Below, in pieces: positions 17,038 through 26,324 of a stretch of 57,313 bases of DNA. This DNA is from Brasilonema sp. CT11 (GTDB lineage: Bacteria; Cyanobacteriota; Cyanobacteriia; Cyanobacteriales; Nostocaceae), in contig NZ_JABXYX010000043.1 in NCBI RefSeq assembly GCF_017982655.1, positions 1 through 57,313 of the forward strand. The letters run 5' to 3'. A program made the position numbers and the translations under genes. Under the pieces are notes generated by a model. It was not told the origin of the DNA, ran no database searches, and worked only from the letters and a program-made list of their open reading frames with translations. Numbering within the stretch: position 1 is the stretch's first letter; each line of letters opens with the position of its first letter.

Positions 17038-17395
17038 CCGACGTCTCCGTTAGGAGAGGGAAACCCTCCTATGCTCTACGGGCAGGCTAGCCCCGATAGG
17101 CGCAGCCGTACCGCAGGCATAGGGGGCGCACTCAAAGGACGCCAACAGTACTGGTTGCTCCTGCGCGTGCAACTGGTGAGTAAGCGCGCTGTTTTGAGGG
17201 TTTGCCTCATGTGCCACTTCTGTGCGGAGAGAAGCGCCTTGCGGTGAATCCAGCGCTCTTTGGAGGGTTTCCCGACCTAGGCGACTGGTGAACCCGAAGG
17301 GGGGTTCCCTCCGTCGTAGGCGGAAGCCTTCCCGCTTTCTTAGAATCTGGCGTCAGGCGACTGGCTCTCCCGTTGGACTTTCCCGTTGGGTGATT
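17038..17395. repeat. Cluster of dispersed GC-rich repeats splitting the ccm operon
   Basis: Roughly 360 bases of GC-rich, frame-free sequence between ccmL and ccmM. It contains GGAGAGGGAAACCCTCCT, CAGCGCTCTTTGGAGGG, CCCGACCTAGGCGACTGGTGAACCC and GGGTTCCCTCCGTCGTAGGCGG, the same modules seen at 6136-6240, 20875-21065 and 34187-34465 in various orders and orientations. It is a stack of several copies. It contains no terminator with a T-run. Confidence 0.7.
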
Positions 17396-17445
17396 AACTG
17401 TAAACAAATGACTTTTGACTAATGAAACAGAGGAGGAATCTAGCG

Positions 17446-19125
17446 ATGGCAGTCCGCAGCACGGCGGCACCCCCAACCCCGTGGTCAAAAACTTTAGCTG
17501 AGCCAAACATCGATGAAACAGCGTTTGTGCATCCCTTTTCCAACATTATTGGGGATGTATTTGTAGGCGCAAATGTAATGGTTGCTCCGGGAACTTCCAT
17601 TAGAGCGGATGAAGGCACACCCTTTTACATAGGTGAAAACACCAACATCCAAGATGGTGTCGTGATTCATGGGTTGGAGCAAGGTCGAGTTATTGGTGAT
17701 GACCAAAATGAGTACTCTGTATGGATTGGCACCAATGCATCTATTACTCACATGGCGCTCATTCATGGACCAGCTTATGTTGGGGATAATTCCTTCATTG
17801 GCTTTCGCTCCACGGTGTTCAACGCCAGAGTAGGAGCAGGTTGCATCGTGATGATGCATGCTTTAATTCAAGATGTGGAAATTCCACCAGGTAAATACGT
17901 ACCTTCAGGAGCAATAATAACAACTCAGCAGCAAGCGGATCGCTTACCAGATGTGCAAGCACAGGATAAACAATTTGCTCATCATGTGGTTGGGATTAAT
18001 CAGGCCTTGCGCTCTGGTTACATCTGTGCTGGGGATAGTATGTGTATAAATACTGTTCGGAAGGAATTGACTAAATCTTATACAAGCAATAATGGGTTTG
18101 AAAGGAGTAATGACGTGGCAAGAAGTAGCTTGGGTGTTGAAACAGTCGAACAAGTACGTTATCTGTTAAATCAAGGGTATAAAATTGGCACAGAACATGT
18201 GGATCAGCGGCGGTTCCGTACTGGCTCTTGGCAAAGTTGTACACCAATACAAGCAAGGTCACTTGGTGAGGCGGTCGCAGCTTTGGAAGATTGTCTGACC
18301 AGTCACAGCGGCGACTACGTTCGTCTTTTTGGCATTGACCCCAAGGGTAAACGGCGCGTGTTAGAAACAATTATCCAACGCCCAGATGGAGTCGTAAATA
18401 ATCCGCCTGCTAACTTCAAAGGTCATACCAATCAAACAAACAGAAGCTACAACGATAATAGTTACAGCAATAGTTACAGCAACGGCAGTGGTAGTGCTAA
18501 ACTCAGTGGCGAAACTGTAGACCAAGTACAACAACTCCTTGGCTCTGGTTACAAAATTGGTACAGAACACGTAGACGAGCGTCGCTTCCGTACAGGTTCA
18601 TGGCAAAGCTGCCAGTCCATTGAAGTCACTTCCACAAGAGAAGCTGTTAGCGCATTGGAACAATGTATGGAAAATCATCCAGGTGAGTACGTACGCTTGA
18701 TTGGTATTGACCCCAAGGCAAAACGGCGCGTATTAGAAAGTATTATCCAACGTCCTAACGGTCCTGTTGGCTCATCCGACAGTTATAAGTCTACAGGTAG
18801 TGCGCCATCTAGTGGGGTGCCGGTAAATTATTCTGCCAGATCAACAGGAACAGCAACCAGTAACCGCCTCAGTTCCGATGTAGTAGAACAGCTACAGCAA
18901 CTCATCAATGGTGGGTATAACATTAGTGTAGAACACGTAGACCAGCGACGTTTTCGCATAAATTCGTGGTCAAGCGCTGGGCAAATTCAGACTCGTTCTG
19001 CACAACAAGCCGCCGCAGCATTAGAAAACTATTTAGATCAATACCAAGGGGAGTACGTGCGACTTATTGGTATTGAGCCAAAAGCTAAACGCCGCATAGT
19101 GGAAACAATTATCCAACGGCCATAA
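17446..19125 (+). CDS. ccmM: Carboxysome scaffold and gamma-carbonic anhydrase CcmM
   Basis: 559 residues from the ATG at 17446, chosen because AGGAGG lies nine bases upstream. Residues 1-200 are a left-handed beta-helix gamma-carbonic anhydrase with the Zn ligands His75, His102 and His107. Cys194 and Cys200 match the disulfide known to switch on the enzyme in Thermosynechococcus CcmM. Three Rubisco-small-subunit-like domains follow (about 228-313, 353-436, 474-559), joined by Ser/Asn/Gly-rich linkers. The first two carry the redox Cys pairs (265/283 and 389/407) and the third has none, as in Synechococcus. These domains condense Rubisco. An internal GTG start at 18115 should give the short M35-type form. 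Nothing is broken. Confidence 0.95.
   Translation: MAVRSTAAPPTPWSKTLAEPNIDETAFVHPFSNIIGDVFVGANVMVAPGTSIRADEGTPFYIGENTNIQDGVVIHGLEQGRVIGDDQNEYSVWIGTNASITHMALIHGPAYVGDNSFIGFRSTVFNARVGAGCIVMMHALIQDVEIPPGKYVPSGAIITTQQQADRLPDVQAQDKQFAHHVVGINQALRSGYICAGDSMCINTVRKELTKSYTSNNGFERSNDVARSSLGVETVEQVRYLLNQGYKIGTEHVDQRRFRTGSWQSCTPIQARSLGEAVAALEDCLTSHSGDYVRLFGIDPKGKRRVLETIIQRPDGVVNNPPANFKGHTNQTNRSYNDNSYSNSYSNGSGSAKLSGETVDQVQQLLGSGYKIGTEHVDERRFRTGSWQSCQSIEVTSTREAVSALEQCMENHPGEYVRLIGIDPKAKRRVLESIIQRPNGPVGSSDSYKSTGSAPSSGVPVNYSARSTGTATSNRLSSDVVEQLQQLINGGYNISVEHVDQRRFRINSWSSAGQIQTRSAQQAAAALENYLDQYQGEYVRLIGIEPKAKRRIVETIIQRP
18101..18117 (+). promoter_or_regulatory. Internal ribosome site and GTG start for short CcmM (M35-type)
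   Basis: AAAGGAG at 18101-18107 stands seven bases before an in-frame GTG (codon 224, 18115-18117), just ahead of the first small-subunit-like domain. The product would be 336 residues with all three such domains and no carbonic anhydrase. An out-of-frame ATG at 18110 lies between. The same arrangement produces M35 in Synechococcus. Confidence 0.8.
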
Positions 19126-19266
19126 GACAAACGGACAAACAAACAAACAAAAAGAACTGGGGACAAGGGGAAACAGGAGCGAATGAGCGGTGAAAAACTT
19201 CTCCCACTCCCTCACTTTCTGGTTCCCTCACTCCCTCCTATTCAAAGGCTTCCGAGGTTACATATC

Positions 19267-19917
19267 ATGTCTGTGCCGCCACTGCGCCCAAGTTATGACT
19301 TTGATTCTTATATAAGTGGCGAGGTGATAATTCATCCAAGTGCAGTACTTGCACCAGGTGTGATACTCCAAGCAGCTCCAAACAGCAAAATAATTATTGG
19401 TTCGGGTGTTTGTATTGGTATGGGGTCAATTCTCCAAGTCCATGAAGGAACACTTGAGGTAGAAGCAGGAGCAAACCTGGGAGCCGGTTTTTTGATGGTT
19501 GGTAAAGGTAAAATAGGGGCAAATGCTTGTATTGGGGCAGCAACAACAATTTTTAATTGTTCTGTTGATCCGGGACAAGTCCTACCTGCGGGTTCTATTC
19601 TGGGAGATACAAGTCGCCGTATTTCTGAATCTCCTACACAAACGGAACAAACAACCCAGGAATCATCCATAACTAACCCTGCTTTCAGTACTACAGAGTC
19701 AGAAAATGGGACAGGTAGACAAAAAGGACAGGCAAGCAAAGAGGAATCATCTGCCATATCTCCCTCCTCATCTTCCTTATCCCCACCAGCTTCCACTCAA
19801 GACTCTCAAATCGGTAGTTACATTTATGGACAACAAAGCATACAAAAGCTGCTAGTTACATTGTTTCCCCATAAACAGTCGTTAAACAAACCTATATCTG
19901 ACGGTGAACCTGAATAA
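19267..19917 (+). CDS. ccmN: Carboxysome assembly protein CcmN
   Basis: 216 residues from MSVPPLRPSYDF (ATG 19267); the frame is open 28 codons further upstream, but that leader is Pro/Leu-rich repeat-like DNA without family similarity. Residues about 15-125 are hexapeptide repeats of the left-handed beta-helix type (HPSAVLAPGVILQAAPNSKI, GANLGAGFLMVGKGKIGANA). A low-complexity Ser/Thr/Glu linker follows. The C-terminus is the amphipathic encapsulation peptide (GSYIYGQQSIQKLLVTLFPH, about 178-198). In known systems the N-part binds CcmM and the peptide recruits CcmK shell tiles. It lies between ccmM and ccmO, as expected. Confidence 0.92.
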   Translation: MSVPPLRPSYDFDSYISGEVIIHPSAVLAPGVILQAAPNSKIIIGSGVCIGMGSILQVHEGTLEVEAGANLGAGFLMVGKGKIGANACIGAATTIFNCSVDPGQVLPAGSILGDTSRRISESPTQTEQTTQESSITNPAFSTTESENGTGRQKGQASKEESSAISPSSSSLSPPASTQDSQIGSYIYGQQSIQKLLVTLFPHKQSLNKPISDGEPE

Positions 19918-19982
19918 GTGTTAATTGTTAAGTTGTCAGCAATCAAAGAGCAACTAACAATTGAGTACCCTGGAGAATTGAA

Positions 19983-20753
19983 ATGGAGGCATACAGTCAA
20001 AGGTCTATAGGCAATATCCAGGCATCGCGCCGTCGAGACACACTCAGTGAAAGTGCGTTGGGATTAGTGTCTACCCGCAGTTTTCCAGCAATGGTTGGTA
20101 CAGCGGATATGATGCTCAAAACCGCTGGAGTTCACCTGATTGGATATGAAAAAATTGGCAGTGGTCACTGTACTGCGATCGTTAGGGGTGGGATAGCTGA
20201 TGTACGTCTGGCGGTAGAGTCTGGTGTGCAAACTGCTGAACAATTTGGTCAGTTGGTTTCTAGCTTGGTCATTGCCCGTCCTTATCCCAACCTAGAAGTG
20301 ATACTGCCTATCAACAGCCGCCTGAGTGCACTTTCTCAAGATAGCTACAACCGCCTGAGCAACCAAGCAATTGGTTTAGTAGAAACGAGGGGATTTCCAG
20401 CGTTGGTGGGAGCAGCTGATGCCATGTTGAAAGCTGCCGATGTCCAATTGGCAGCTTACGAAAAAATTGGTGCGGGTTTGTGTACAGCCATTATTCGTGG
20501 GTCGGTGGCAAATGTCGCGGTGGCAGTAGAAGCTGGTATGTACGAAGCAGAACGCATTGGAGAGTTAAACGCAGTCATGGTCATTCCAAGACCATTGGAG
20601 GAATTAGAGCAAACCTTACCAGTTGCAAGTTGCTGGATAGAAGAACGTCAACCCTTAAAGTTACCTATCAACATCAAGGAGCAAGTCGCAGAAACAGAGT
20701 TAGTAGAATTGCCAGATTTAACCAGGTTACCTCTAAAAATGACCGAAGAATGA
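19983..20753 (+). CDS. ccmO: Tandem-BMC carboxysome shell protein CcmO
   Basis: 256 residues with two BMC domains in tandem (about 24-110 and 126-213). Each holds the GLV.TR.FPA.VG.AD.MLK.A signature, YEKIG.G and C.TAI.RG, so three copies would make a pseudohexamer, probably at shell edges. The two pore loops read KIGSGH and KIGAGL. An N-terminal basic leader (SQRSIGNIQASRRRD) and a C-terminal acidic tail extend beyond the domains. The ATG at 19983 follows GGAG by eight bases. Last shell gene of the operon; in some cyanobacteria ccmO lies elsewhere, so its presence here completes the classical set K2-K1-L-M-N-O. Confidence 0.92.
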   Translation: MEAYSQRSIGNIQASRRRDTLSESALGLVSTRSFPAMVGTADMMLKTAGVHLIGYEKIGSGHCTAIVRGGIADVRLAVESGVQTAEQFGQLVSSLVIARPYPNLEVILPINSRLSALSQDSYNRLSNQAIGLVETRGFPALVGAADAMLKAADVQLAAYEKIGAGLCTAIIRGSVANVAVAVEAGMYEAERIGELNAVMVIPRPLEELEQTLPVASCWIEERQPLKLPINIKEQVAETELVELPDLTRLPLKMTEE

Positions 20754-21403
20754 CTGCCAGTGAAAAAGTTAAGAGTTAAGAGCTAAGAGTAGCCAGTTGT
20801 GTAGACATTTCCCTGGTTAAGCAAACTGGCTTTGAAGAATGAGTCCTTTGTCTTTTGCGTTTACAAATGACCCTCCTGATCTGTCCGTTCGCCCTGGGGG
20901 CACGCACTTGCACAGGGAATAGCGGCACGCCCTATGGCTAACGCCACGCCTTACGGCTATCGGGAACGCCCGTCGCCTAGGTCGGGAGACCCTCCAAAGA
21001 GCGCTGGTCTCACCAGTCATCCGCTTTCTGGTTACCCACCAAAGCAGTACTGGACTTACCCTACTGGCTCACAAATGACGAACCACTCATCACTCATAAC
21101 TCGTAACTTGAGCTACTTAGCATCAAGGTATGTAACCTTGGCTGGAAGGTGTCTTACGCTGTTGAGTGCTTCTTTGAATCATAACTTTATCCCGATGATA
21201 AGGAAAATACCATTATATGAATAGTTTTAATAGATATTTATCTATGTTTCGAGCATCCGCCTTATATTCAAAGAAGCAACTATCTCCAGCAAGAGCCGCG
21301 AGGTAAAGTCAGAGCGTCAACACTTGTAACTTTTAGATGAGCAAAGCTATATCAATTTCAAGTGTTCAGTGATACTAGATTTATATCTATAAAAATCACT
21401 ATT
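20754..21403. other. Intergenic region with dispersed repeats (copy at 20875-21065)
   Basis: About 650 bases between ccmO and the LysR-type gene without a supported gene. The middle (about 20875-21065) carries GGGAACGCCCGTCGCCTAGG, TCGGGAGACCCTCC, AAAGAGCGCTGGTCTCACCA and TACTGGACTTACC, the modules of the dispersed repeat. The 3' part is AT-rich and probably holds the promoter of the regulator. Confidence 0.55.
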
Positions 21404-21418
21404 AAAGGAGAATCGCTC

Positions 21419-22357
21419 TTGAACCAAGCGACGCTGCACCAGTTGAAGGTGTTCGAGGCTGCGGCGCGTCACAGTAGCTTTACTCGTGCCGCTGAAGAAC
21501 TCTTTCTCACTCAACCCACTGTTTCCATGCAAATTAAGCAACTCACAAAATCAGTTGGGTTGCCGTTGTTTGAGCAGGTAGGAAAGCGCCTCTATCTTAC
21601 AGAAGCGGGACGGGAACTGTTTGCCACTTGTCGGCAGATTTTCGACACAATTGCCCAACTTGAAATGAAAGTGGCAGATTTAAAAGGGTTAAAGCAAGGA
21701 CAATTGCGGTTGGCAGTCATTACTACAGCTAAGTACTTCATACCACGTTTATTGGGTCCATTTTGCCAACTTTACCCAGGAATTGATATCGCCCTGCAAG
21801 TGACAAATCATCAAGGCATTCTGGAACGTATGAGCAGTAATATGGATGATTTGTATATCATGAGCCAAGTTCCAGAACATTTAGATGTCAATTACCAGGC
21901 ATTTTTAGAAAACCCTTTGGTCGTTATAGCACCAGCTAATCATCCTCTGGCAATGGAAAAAAATATTTCGATTGAACGTCTTGCTGATGAACCTTTTATT
22001 ATGCGCGAACCAGGTTCAGGAACAAGGCGATCAGTGCAAGAATTATTTGATCATCAGAAAGTGATGGTGAAGGTTAAGCTGGAACTGGGCAGCAACGAGG
22101 CGATTAAGCAAGCAATTGCTGGTGGCTTGGGAATCTCCGTTTTGTCTCGACATACTTTAGTGACAGATAATAAAGATTTAGCCATTCTGGATGTAAAATA
22201 CTTTCCCATCCAACGAAATTGGTACATGGTTTACTTAGCTGGTAAGCAACTGTCTATCGTTGCTCGTACCTATTTTGAGTATCTACTAGATGCTGCAAAG
22301 CAATTTGCAGATCAAACACTAGGTTCTAGTCTTTTTCAAGCAGACAAAAATAGTTAG
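21419..22357 (+). CDS. LysR-type regulator of the CmpR/NdhR(CcmR)/RbcR group
   Basis: 312 residues starting at a TTG (21419), placed by AAAGGAG eight bases upstream and by the usual LTTR opening (N-Q-A-T-L-H-Q-L-K-V-F-E-A-A-A). Residues 1-60 are the winged helix-turn-helix (SFTRAAEELFLTQPTVSMQI KQL), and about 90-300 the two-lobed effector domain. Its strong similarity to cyanobacterial carbon-limitation LTTRs, and its position right after ccmO in the same direction, suggest it controls inorganic-carbon genes nearby. The known relatives sense 2-oxoglutarate/NADP+ (NdhR) or 2-phosphoglycolate/RuBP (CmpR). I cannot tell which subgroup from reading alone, so no symbol is given. Confidence 0.8.
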   Translation: MNQATLHQLKVFEAAARHSSFTRAAEELFLTQPTVSMQIKQLTKSVGLPLFEQVGKRLYLTEAGRELFATCRQIFDTIAQLEMKVADLKGLKQGQLRLAVITTAKYFIPRLLGPFCQLYPGIDIALQVTNHQGILERMSSNMDDLYIMSQVPEHLDVNYQAFLENPLVVIAPANHPLAMEKNISIERLADEPFIMREPGSGTRRSVQELFDHQKVMVKVKLELGSNEAIKQAIAGGLGISVLSRHTLVTDNKDLAILDVKYFPIQRNWYMVYLAGKQLSIVARTYFEYLLDAAKQFADQTLGSSLFQADKNS

Positions 22358-22596
22358 AGAGGTATAAATTTCTTGATAAAACTAATATCACTAACAGTTT
22401 CAAAGCAGTAAAAAATCTGCCTTTGGATTGAAATCATCAGCTACATTAGCAATGCCCCTTTTCAGCAAAAATGGAGGATATATTTGGGTTAAGGCAGCAG
22501 TTAGTTAAGGGACAGTTCACCTATACCATTAAATAAGCAGCAAAAGCATTCACAATCAGAGAAAACTGACAGTGACTAGTAAAGGAAGCATCGGCT

Positions 22597-24231
22597 GTGC
22601 GAAAAACAGTAGGAACCGAGATTGTATCTGTGATAGTGTATACGGATATTGCCCTGGTGACACGACGAAGTGCGATCAAGGAAGCGTCAAGCGTTCGACT
22701 GAGCGCTCACGCCGAAGTCCTCCAGCTTATCGCACTAACCGGACAAGAACGAGAATTAGAAATTGTCCAACTGCCAGTTACGCTCTTAACTGAGTCCGTC
22801 AGGGTTAGTGGTAGAGGTGAAGTTGCAGTACACCTACTGGGAGTCAGCACAGAGCGAGTCTTCTCTTGCGAACCCTTTGCCGAACGATTGAGCCATTTGA
22901 CAAGGCAAATCCAGCAATTAGAAGCAGAATGGAACCTCTTGCAAGCACAAATTGATGCTTTGGCTTTGCAGTCAAAGTTTATTGAAGGTTTACGTGAGAA
23001 AACAGAGGAACCTTTTGCACAAAGTCTGTCGCGGAAAAATCTTAGCTTGAGCGAAACTTTGGATTTTCTCAACTTTCTAGGAAGCCAGTACAGCGAGTAT
23101 GCTATTGCGACAACGGAGTGCAAAGTCCAACAGCAAGAATTAGACAAGCAGCTACAGGTTCTGCGTCAACAGTGGCAACAACTACAAACACCATCACCCA
23201 AGGAAAGTTTTACCTTGAGTGTGGCGATTGAGCCTGCGGGTGCTGGAGAGTTTGAGCTAGAAGTCTGTTATGTAGTCAATTACGCTAGTTGGACTCCGCT
23301 GTATGACTTGCGAGTCAATACAAGCAGCAATTCCATCAATCTTACCTATCTTGCTGAAGTCACCCAAAGTACAGGTGAAGATTGGACGAACGTATCTCTG
23401 ACTTTGTCTACCGCAAAACCTGGGTTGGGAACTTTACCACCATTACTAGAACCTTGGTACATTGACGTACTGCGTCCACCAGAGTTTTTGCGTATGCAAA
23501 GACTAGCAGCTATGCCTACTCCTCCTAGTGGAGATCATCCAACATCAGAAACCGAACAATTACAGGAAAATTTAGTCACTGCAGAAACTGTTGTTGCAGA
23601 AGTTTCTAGAGAAGGAAATACAGTCACTTTTGAGGTGAACAGCAGTGGAAAGATTGCCAGTGACGGCACACCTCATAAAACGACAATTTTTAACGATGAT
23701 TTCCCTTGTAGTTTTGAGTATGTGGCAATACCACGCTTGATTAGCTTTGCTTATCTACAAGCAAAGGTGAAAAATACTGTTAATGGTGTCACTCTATTAC
23801 CAGGGAAAGCGAATATTTTCCGAGATAATATATTTGTTGGAACAACTCAATTAGAAAATGTTGCATCAGGGCAAGAGTTTAAGCTCAACTTAGGAATTGA
23901 TGAAGGTTTAAAAATTGAACGTGATTTAGTAGAACGTCAGGTAGAGAAAAAACTGATTGGCAACAATCGCAGGGTTACTTATGGTTATCGGATAATTATA
24001 ACTAACTTACAAAATCAAGAAGCAAATTTAAAAGTCATTGAACAATTACCAATCAGCCGCAACGAACAAATTAAAGTCCGCCTCAACCGTAGTAATCCGC
24101 AAATTCAACTTGGTGAGATGGGAATATTGGAATGGTCTTTAGCTCTTTCACCGCATGCACAAAGTGAGGTATATTATCAGTTTGTTGTTGAACATCCACC
24201 TGAGTTAACAGTCGTTGGTTTGGATGTTTAG
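22597..24231 (+). CDS. MuiA-family (DUF4139/DUF4140) protein
   Basis: 544 residues starting at GTG 22597 (AAAGGA ten bases upstream). The N-terminal part (about 8-110) fits DUF4140, with ESVRVSGRGEVAVHLLGV. A coiled-coil region follows (LSHLTRQIQQLEAEWNLLQA and similar, about 105-205). A C-terminal DUF4139 domain (about 220-540) carries YVVNYASWTPLYDLRVNT, LTYLAEVTQSTGEDWTNVSL and VEQLPISRNEQIKVRL. This is the architecture of mucoidy inhibitor A (MuiA) family proteins, whose molecular role is unknown. No signal peptide is obvious. It stands alone and is followed by a dispersed repeat fragment. Confidence 0.8.
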   Translation: MRKTVGTEIVSVIVYTDIALVTRRSAIKEASSVRLSAHAEVLQLIALTGQERELEIVQLPVTLLTESVRVSGRGEVAVHLLGVSTERVFSCEPFAERLSHLTRQIQQLEAEWNLLQAQIDALALQSKFIEGLREKTEEPFAQSLSRKNLSLSETLDFLNFLGSQYSEYAIATTECKVQQQELDKQLQVLRQQWQQLQTPSPKESFTLSVAIEPAGAGEFELEVCYVVNYASWTPLYDLRVNTSSNSINLTYLAEVTQSTGEDWTNVSLTLSTAKPGLGTLPPLLEPWYIDVLRPPEFLRMQRLAAMPTPPSGDHPTSETEQLQENLVTAETVVAEVSREGNTVTFEVNSSGKIASDGTPHKTTIFNDDFPCSFEYVAIPRLISFAYLQAKVKNTVNGVTLLPGKANIFRDNIFVGTTQLENVASGQEFKLNLGIDEGLKIERDLVERQVEKKLIGNNRRVTYGYRIIITNLQNQEANLKVIEQLPISRNEQIKVRLNRSNPQIQLGEMGILEWSLALSPHAQSEVYYQFVVEHPPELTVVGLDV

Positions 24232-24283
24232 CCAACTTGTGTATGAGCAATTCCATTCCTACACCCCTGTGTTTCTCAGAAGT

Positions 24284-24350
24284 GTAGGCGATAGCTAGCC
24301 CCTTAGGGGGCGCTGCGCAAACGCTGCTGCGCGGAGCGCAGATCGCTTTA
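24284..24350. repeat. Short GC-rich repeat fragment
   Basis: GGCGATAGCTAGCCCCTTAG, GGGGCGCTGCGCAAACGCTG and CTGCGCGGAGCGCAGATCGC form nested small palindromes between two convergent genes. Related modules occur inside the 17.04-17.39 kb cluster (GGCAGGCTAGCCCCGATAGG). Confidence 0.55.
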
Positions 24351-24369
24351 GTCAAGAAAAGCTAATTCT

Positions 24370-25851
24370 TCATACTTTCACAACCTTTAACGTTCTTAAG
24401 CTTGTATCAGCACAACCGCTGATAAATCCACCCAACTCCTGAATGTGTTGTAAATACTCCAAGGCAAATGGAGAAATAACTTCTCCAGACATCAAGATAG
24501 GAATTCCTGGTGGATATGGACAGATGATTTCCGCACAAATGCATTCTGAGGTTTCTTGAAATGGCAAGGTTTCTGTAGCAGCAAAGAAAGCTTCACGAGG
24601 CGAAAGATGTATGGAATTTCTTGTCATGCTAAACAAATCCTTTCCTTCGCTCATTAATAGGGAGTAGGCAGGAGATGGAGTTTTTCGATACTCTTTACTA
24701 AGGGTAATAAAAGCTTGCACAAGTTGTTCAATATCCTTTTGGGTGTTACCGAAACTGATGATAAAAGTGAGATGTTGTAGTGATGAAAATTCAGCCGTAA
24801 CGCCCAGCTTGTCATTAAGAATTTCCTCAGCTTCAAAGCCAGTCAAACCCAAGCCATAAACAGTGACGGTTAATCGGGTTTTATCTAAAGCAACAAAACC
24901 AGGTGATGTCTCATTAAGAGGGATTTCCAAAACCGATAAACCAGGGATTTGACTAATACGAGTTCTCGCTTGTTGGGCTAATTCCAATGTGTGAGACATT
25001 AACTCTTTACCATCAAGCGCCATCTGCTGACGTGCTGCATCCAGAGAAGCTAAGAGTAAATAACTCGGACTAGTCGATTGTACAAGTTGCAACGCTTTAT
25101 TAATACGGTCAATACCTATCCTGTTGCCTTGAACATGCAACATTGATGCTTGAGTCAATGCACCTAGTACTTTGTGAATAGATTGTACGCTGATGTCAGC
25201 ACCTGCGGCTAAAGCTGGAGTGGGTAATTGGGGATGAAACGCGAAGTGTGCGCCATGTGCTTCATCCACAATTAAGGGGATATTGTATTGGTGGGTGAGG
25301 GAGACTATCGCCCTCACATCTCCACAAACACCGTAGTATGTGGGATAAACCATAAATACTGCTTTCGCATCAGGATGCTGTTCCAACGCAGCTTGTACAG
25401 CCGTGGGAGTGATACTGTGAGCAATATCTAAAACTGAGTCATATTCTGGATGAATAAAAATTGGGATAGCGCCGGAGAGAATTAAACCTGCGATCGCAGA
25501 AGAATGAACATTCCGAGGCAGAATAATTTTATCTCCTGTATTACAAGTTGCAAGAATTGCCGCTTCAATTCCACAGGTAGAACCATTGACAAGAAACCAA
25601 GTCTGTGAAGCGCCAAAAGCTTCAGCCGCGAGTTGCTGCGCTTGCTGAATAACGCCACTTGGTGCAAAAAGGTTATCTAATTCTGCTAATTCTGGCAAGT
25701 CAGCACGAAACACTGCTTTGCCAAAAACATCACTTAAGGATTTGGAAATTCCTTGTCCTCGTTTATGTCCTGGGGTGTAAAAAGAAGCGTGAGGACGTTC
25801 TGCACTGGCTTTTAAGGTGTCTAATAAGGGTATTTGGTTTTGATTGAGCAT
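24370..25851 (-). CDS. PLP-dependent Orn/Lys/Arg decarboxylase-family enzyme
   Basis: 493 residues of the fold-type I PLP family that includes short basic-amino-acid decarboxylases. Visible signatures are FYTPGHKRGQG (about 24-34), VNGSTCGIEAAI (88-99), VDEAHGAHFAF with Asp196 and His199 near the cofactor, and SVQSIHKVLGALTQ with the Schiff-base Lys227. A smaller C-terminal domain ends the chain with EIICPYPPGIPILMSGEVIS. It should convert arginine, lysine or ornithine to the polyamine precursor with release of CO2; the substrate cannot be read from the sequence. It lacks the N-terminal wing domain of the large inducible enzymes. Convergent with the MuiA-like gene. Confidence 0.85.
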   Translation of the reverse strand: MLNQNQIPLLDTLKASAERPHASFYTPGHKRGQGISKSLSDVFGKAVFRADLPELAELDNLFAPSGVIQQAQQLAAEAFGASQTWFLVNGSTCGIEAAILATCNTGDKIILPRNVHSSAIAGLILSGAIPIFIHPEYDSVLDIAHSITPTAVQAALEQHPDAKAVFMVYPTYYGVCGDVRAIVSLTHQYNIPLIVDEAHGAHFAFHPQLPTPALAAGADISVQSIHKVLGALTQASMLHVQGNRIGIDRINKALQLVQSTSPSYLLLASLDAARQQMALDGKELMSHTLELAQQARTRISQIPGLSVLEIPLNETSPGFVALDKTRLTVTVYGLGLTGFEAEEILNDKLGVTAEFSSLQHLTFIISFGNTQKDIEQLVQAFITLSKEYRKTPSPAYSLLMSEGKDLFSMTRNSIHLSPREAFFAATETLPFQETSECICAEIICPYPPGIPILMSGEVISPFALEYLQHIQELGGFISGCADTSLRTLKVVKV

Positions 25852-26024
25852 TTTGGCAACGGATTTTGTCGCGGATGTAGTGGATGAGTTACTTTGTAAG
25901 TCTCACAGATAATCTATCCGTTACATCAGTTATTTCATCCGTTGCAAATAGTCATATTGGAAGATGTCAGCAGCATCTGTTGTTATCTAGGTTGGTAAGG
26001 TCGAATGATTTCAGTAAAGATACT

Positions 26025-26258
26025 ATGATTTATCCCAATCCTGGACAATTACCTGAACCACAGCTTCCTCCTCCATTACCAAATCCCGAACCATCACCGG
26101 AACCGAGAATTCCCCAACCTATACCAGGACCTGTACCGGAACCTGTACCCAATCCTGCGCCTCAACCAGTTCCAGGACCAGTACCAGAACCTGTACCTGC
26201 TCCGATTCCGCAACCAGTTCCAGCACCTATTCCTCAACCAGTTCCAGCACCTATTTAA
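26025..26258 (+). CDS. Proline-rich repeat protein, function unknown
   Basis: 77 residues from [20 protein letters not shown] (ATG 26025); an upstream ATG at 25884 would add 47 residues with no clear signal peptide. The chain is built of P-x-P-x units ([20 protein letters not shown], then [15 protein letters not shown]). The last repeats are nearly identical at DNA level (CAACCAGTTCCAGCACCTAT), so the array is expanding or contracting. Such chains form extended polyproline-type rods, often at the cell envelope. I do not know its role. The start choice is uncertain. A weak AAAACT/AGTTTT stem with T-run follows the stop. Confidence 0.45.
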   Translation: MIYPNPGQLPEPQLPPPLPNPEPSPEPRIPQPIPGPVPEPVPNPAPQPVPGPVPEPVPAPIPQPVPAPIPQPVPAPI

Positions 26259-26324
26259 AACTCCTTGCTAGTAGTTTTGTTTTAATATAGCGTTTGGTAC
26301 CAAATCCAAAATTTCAAATCTAAA

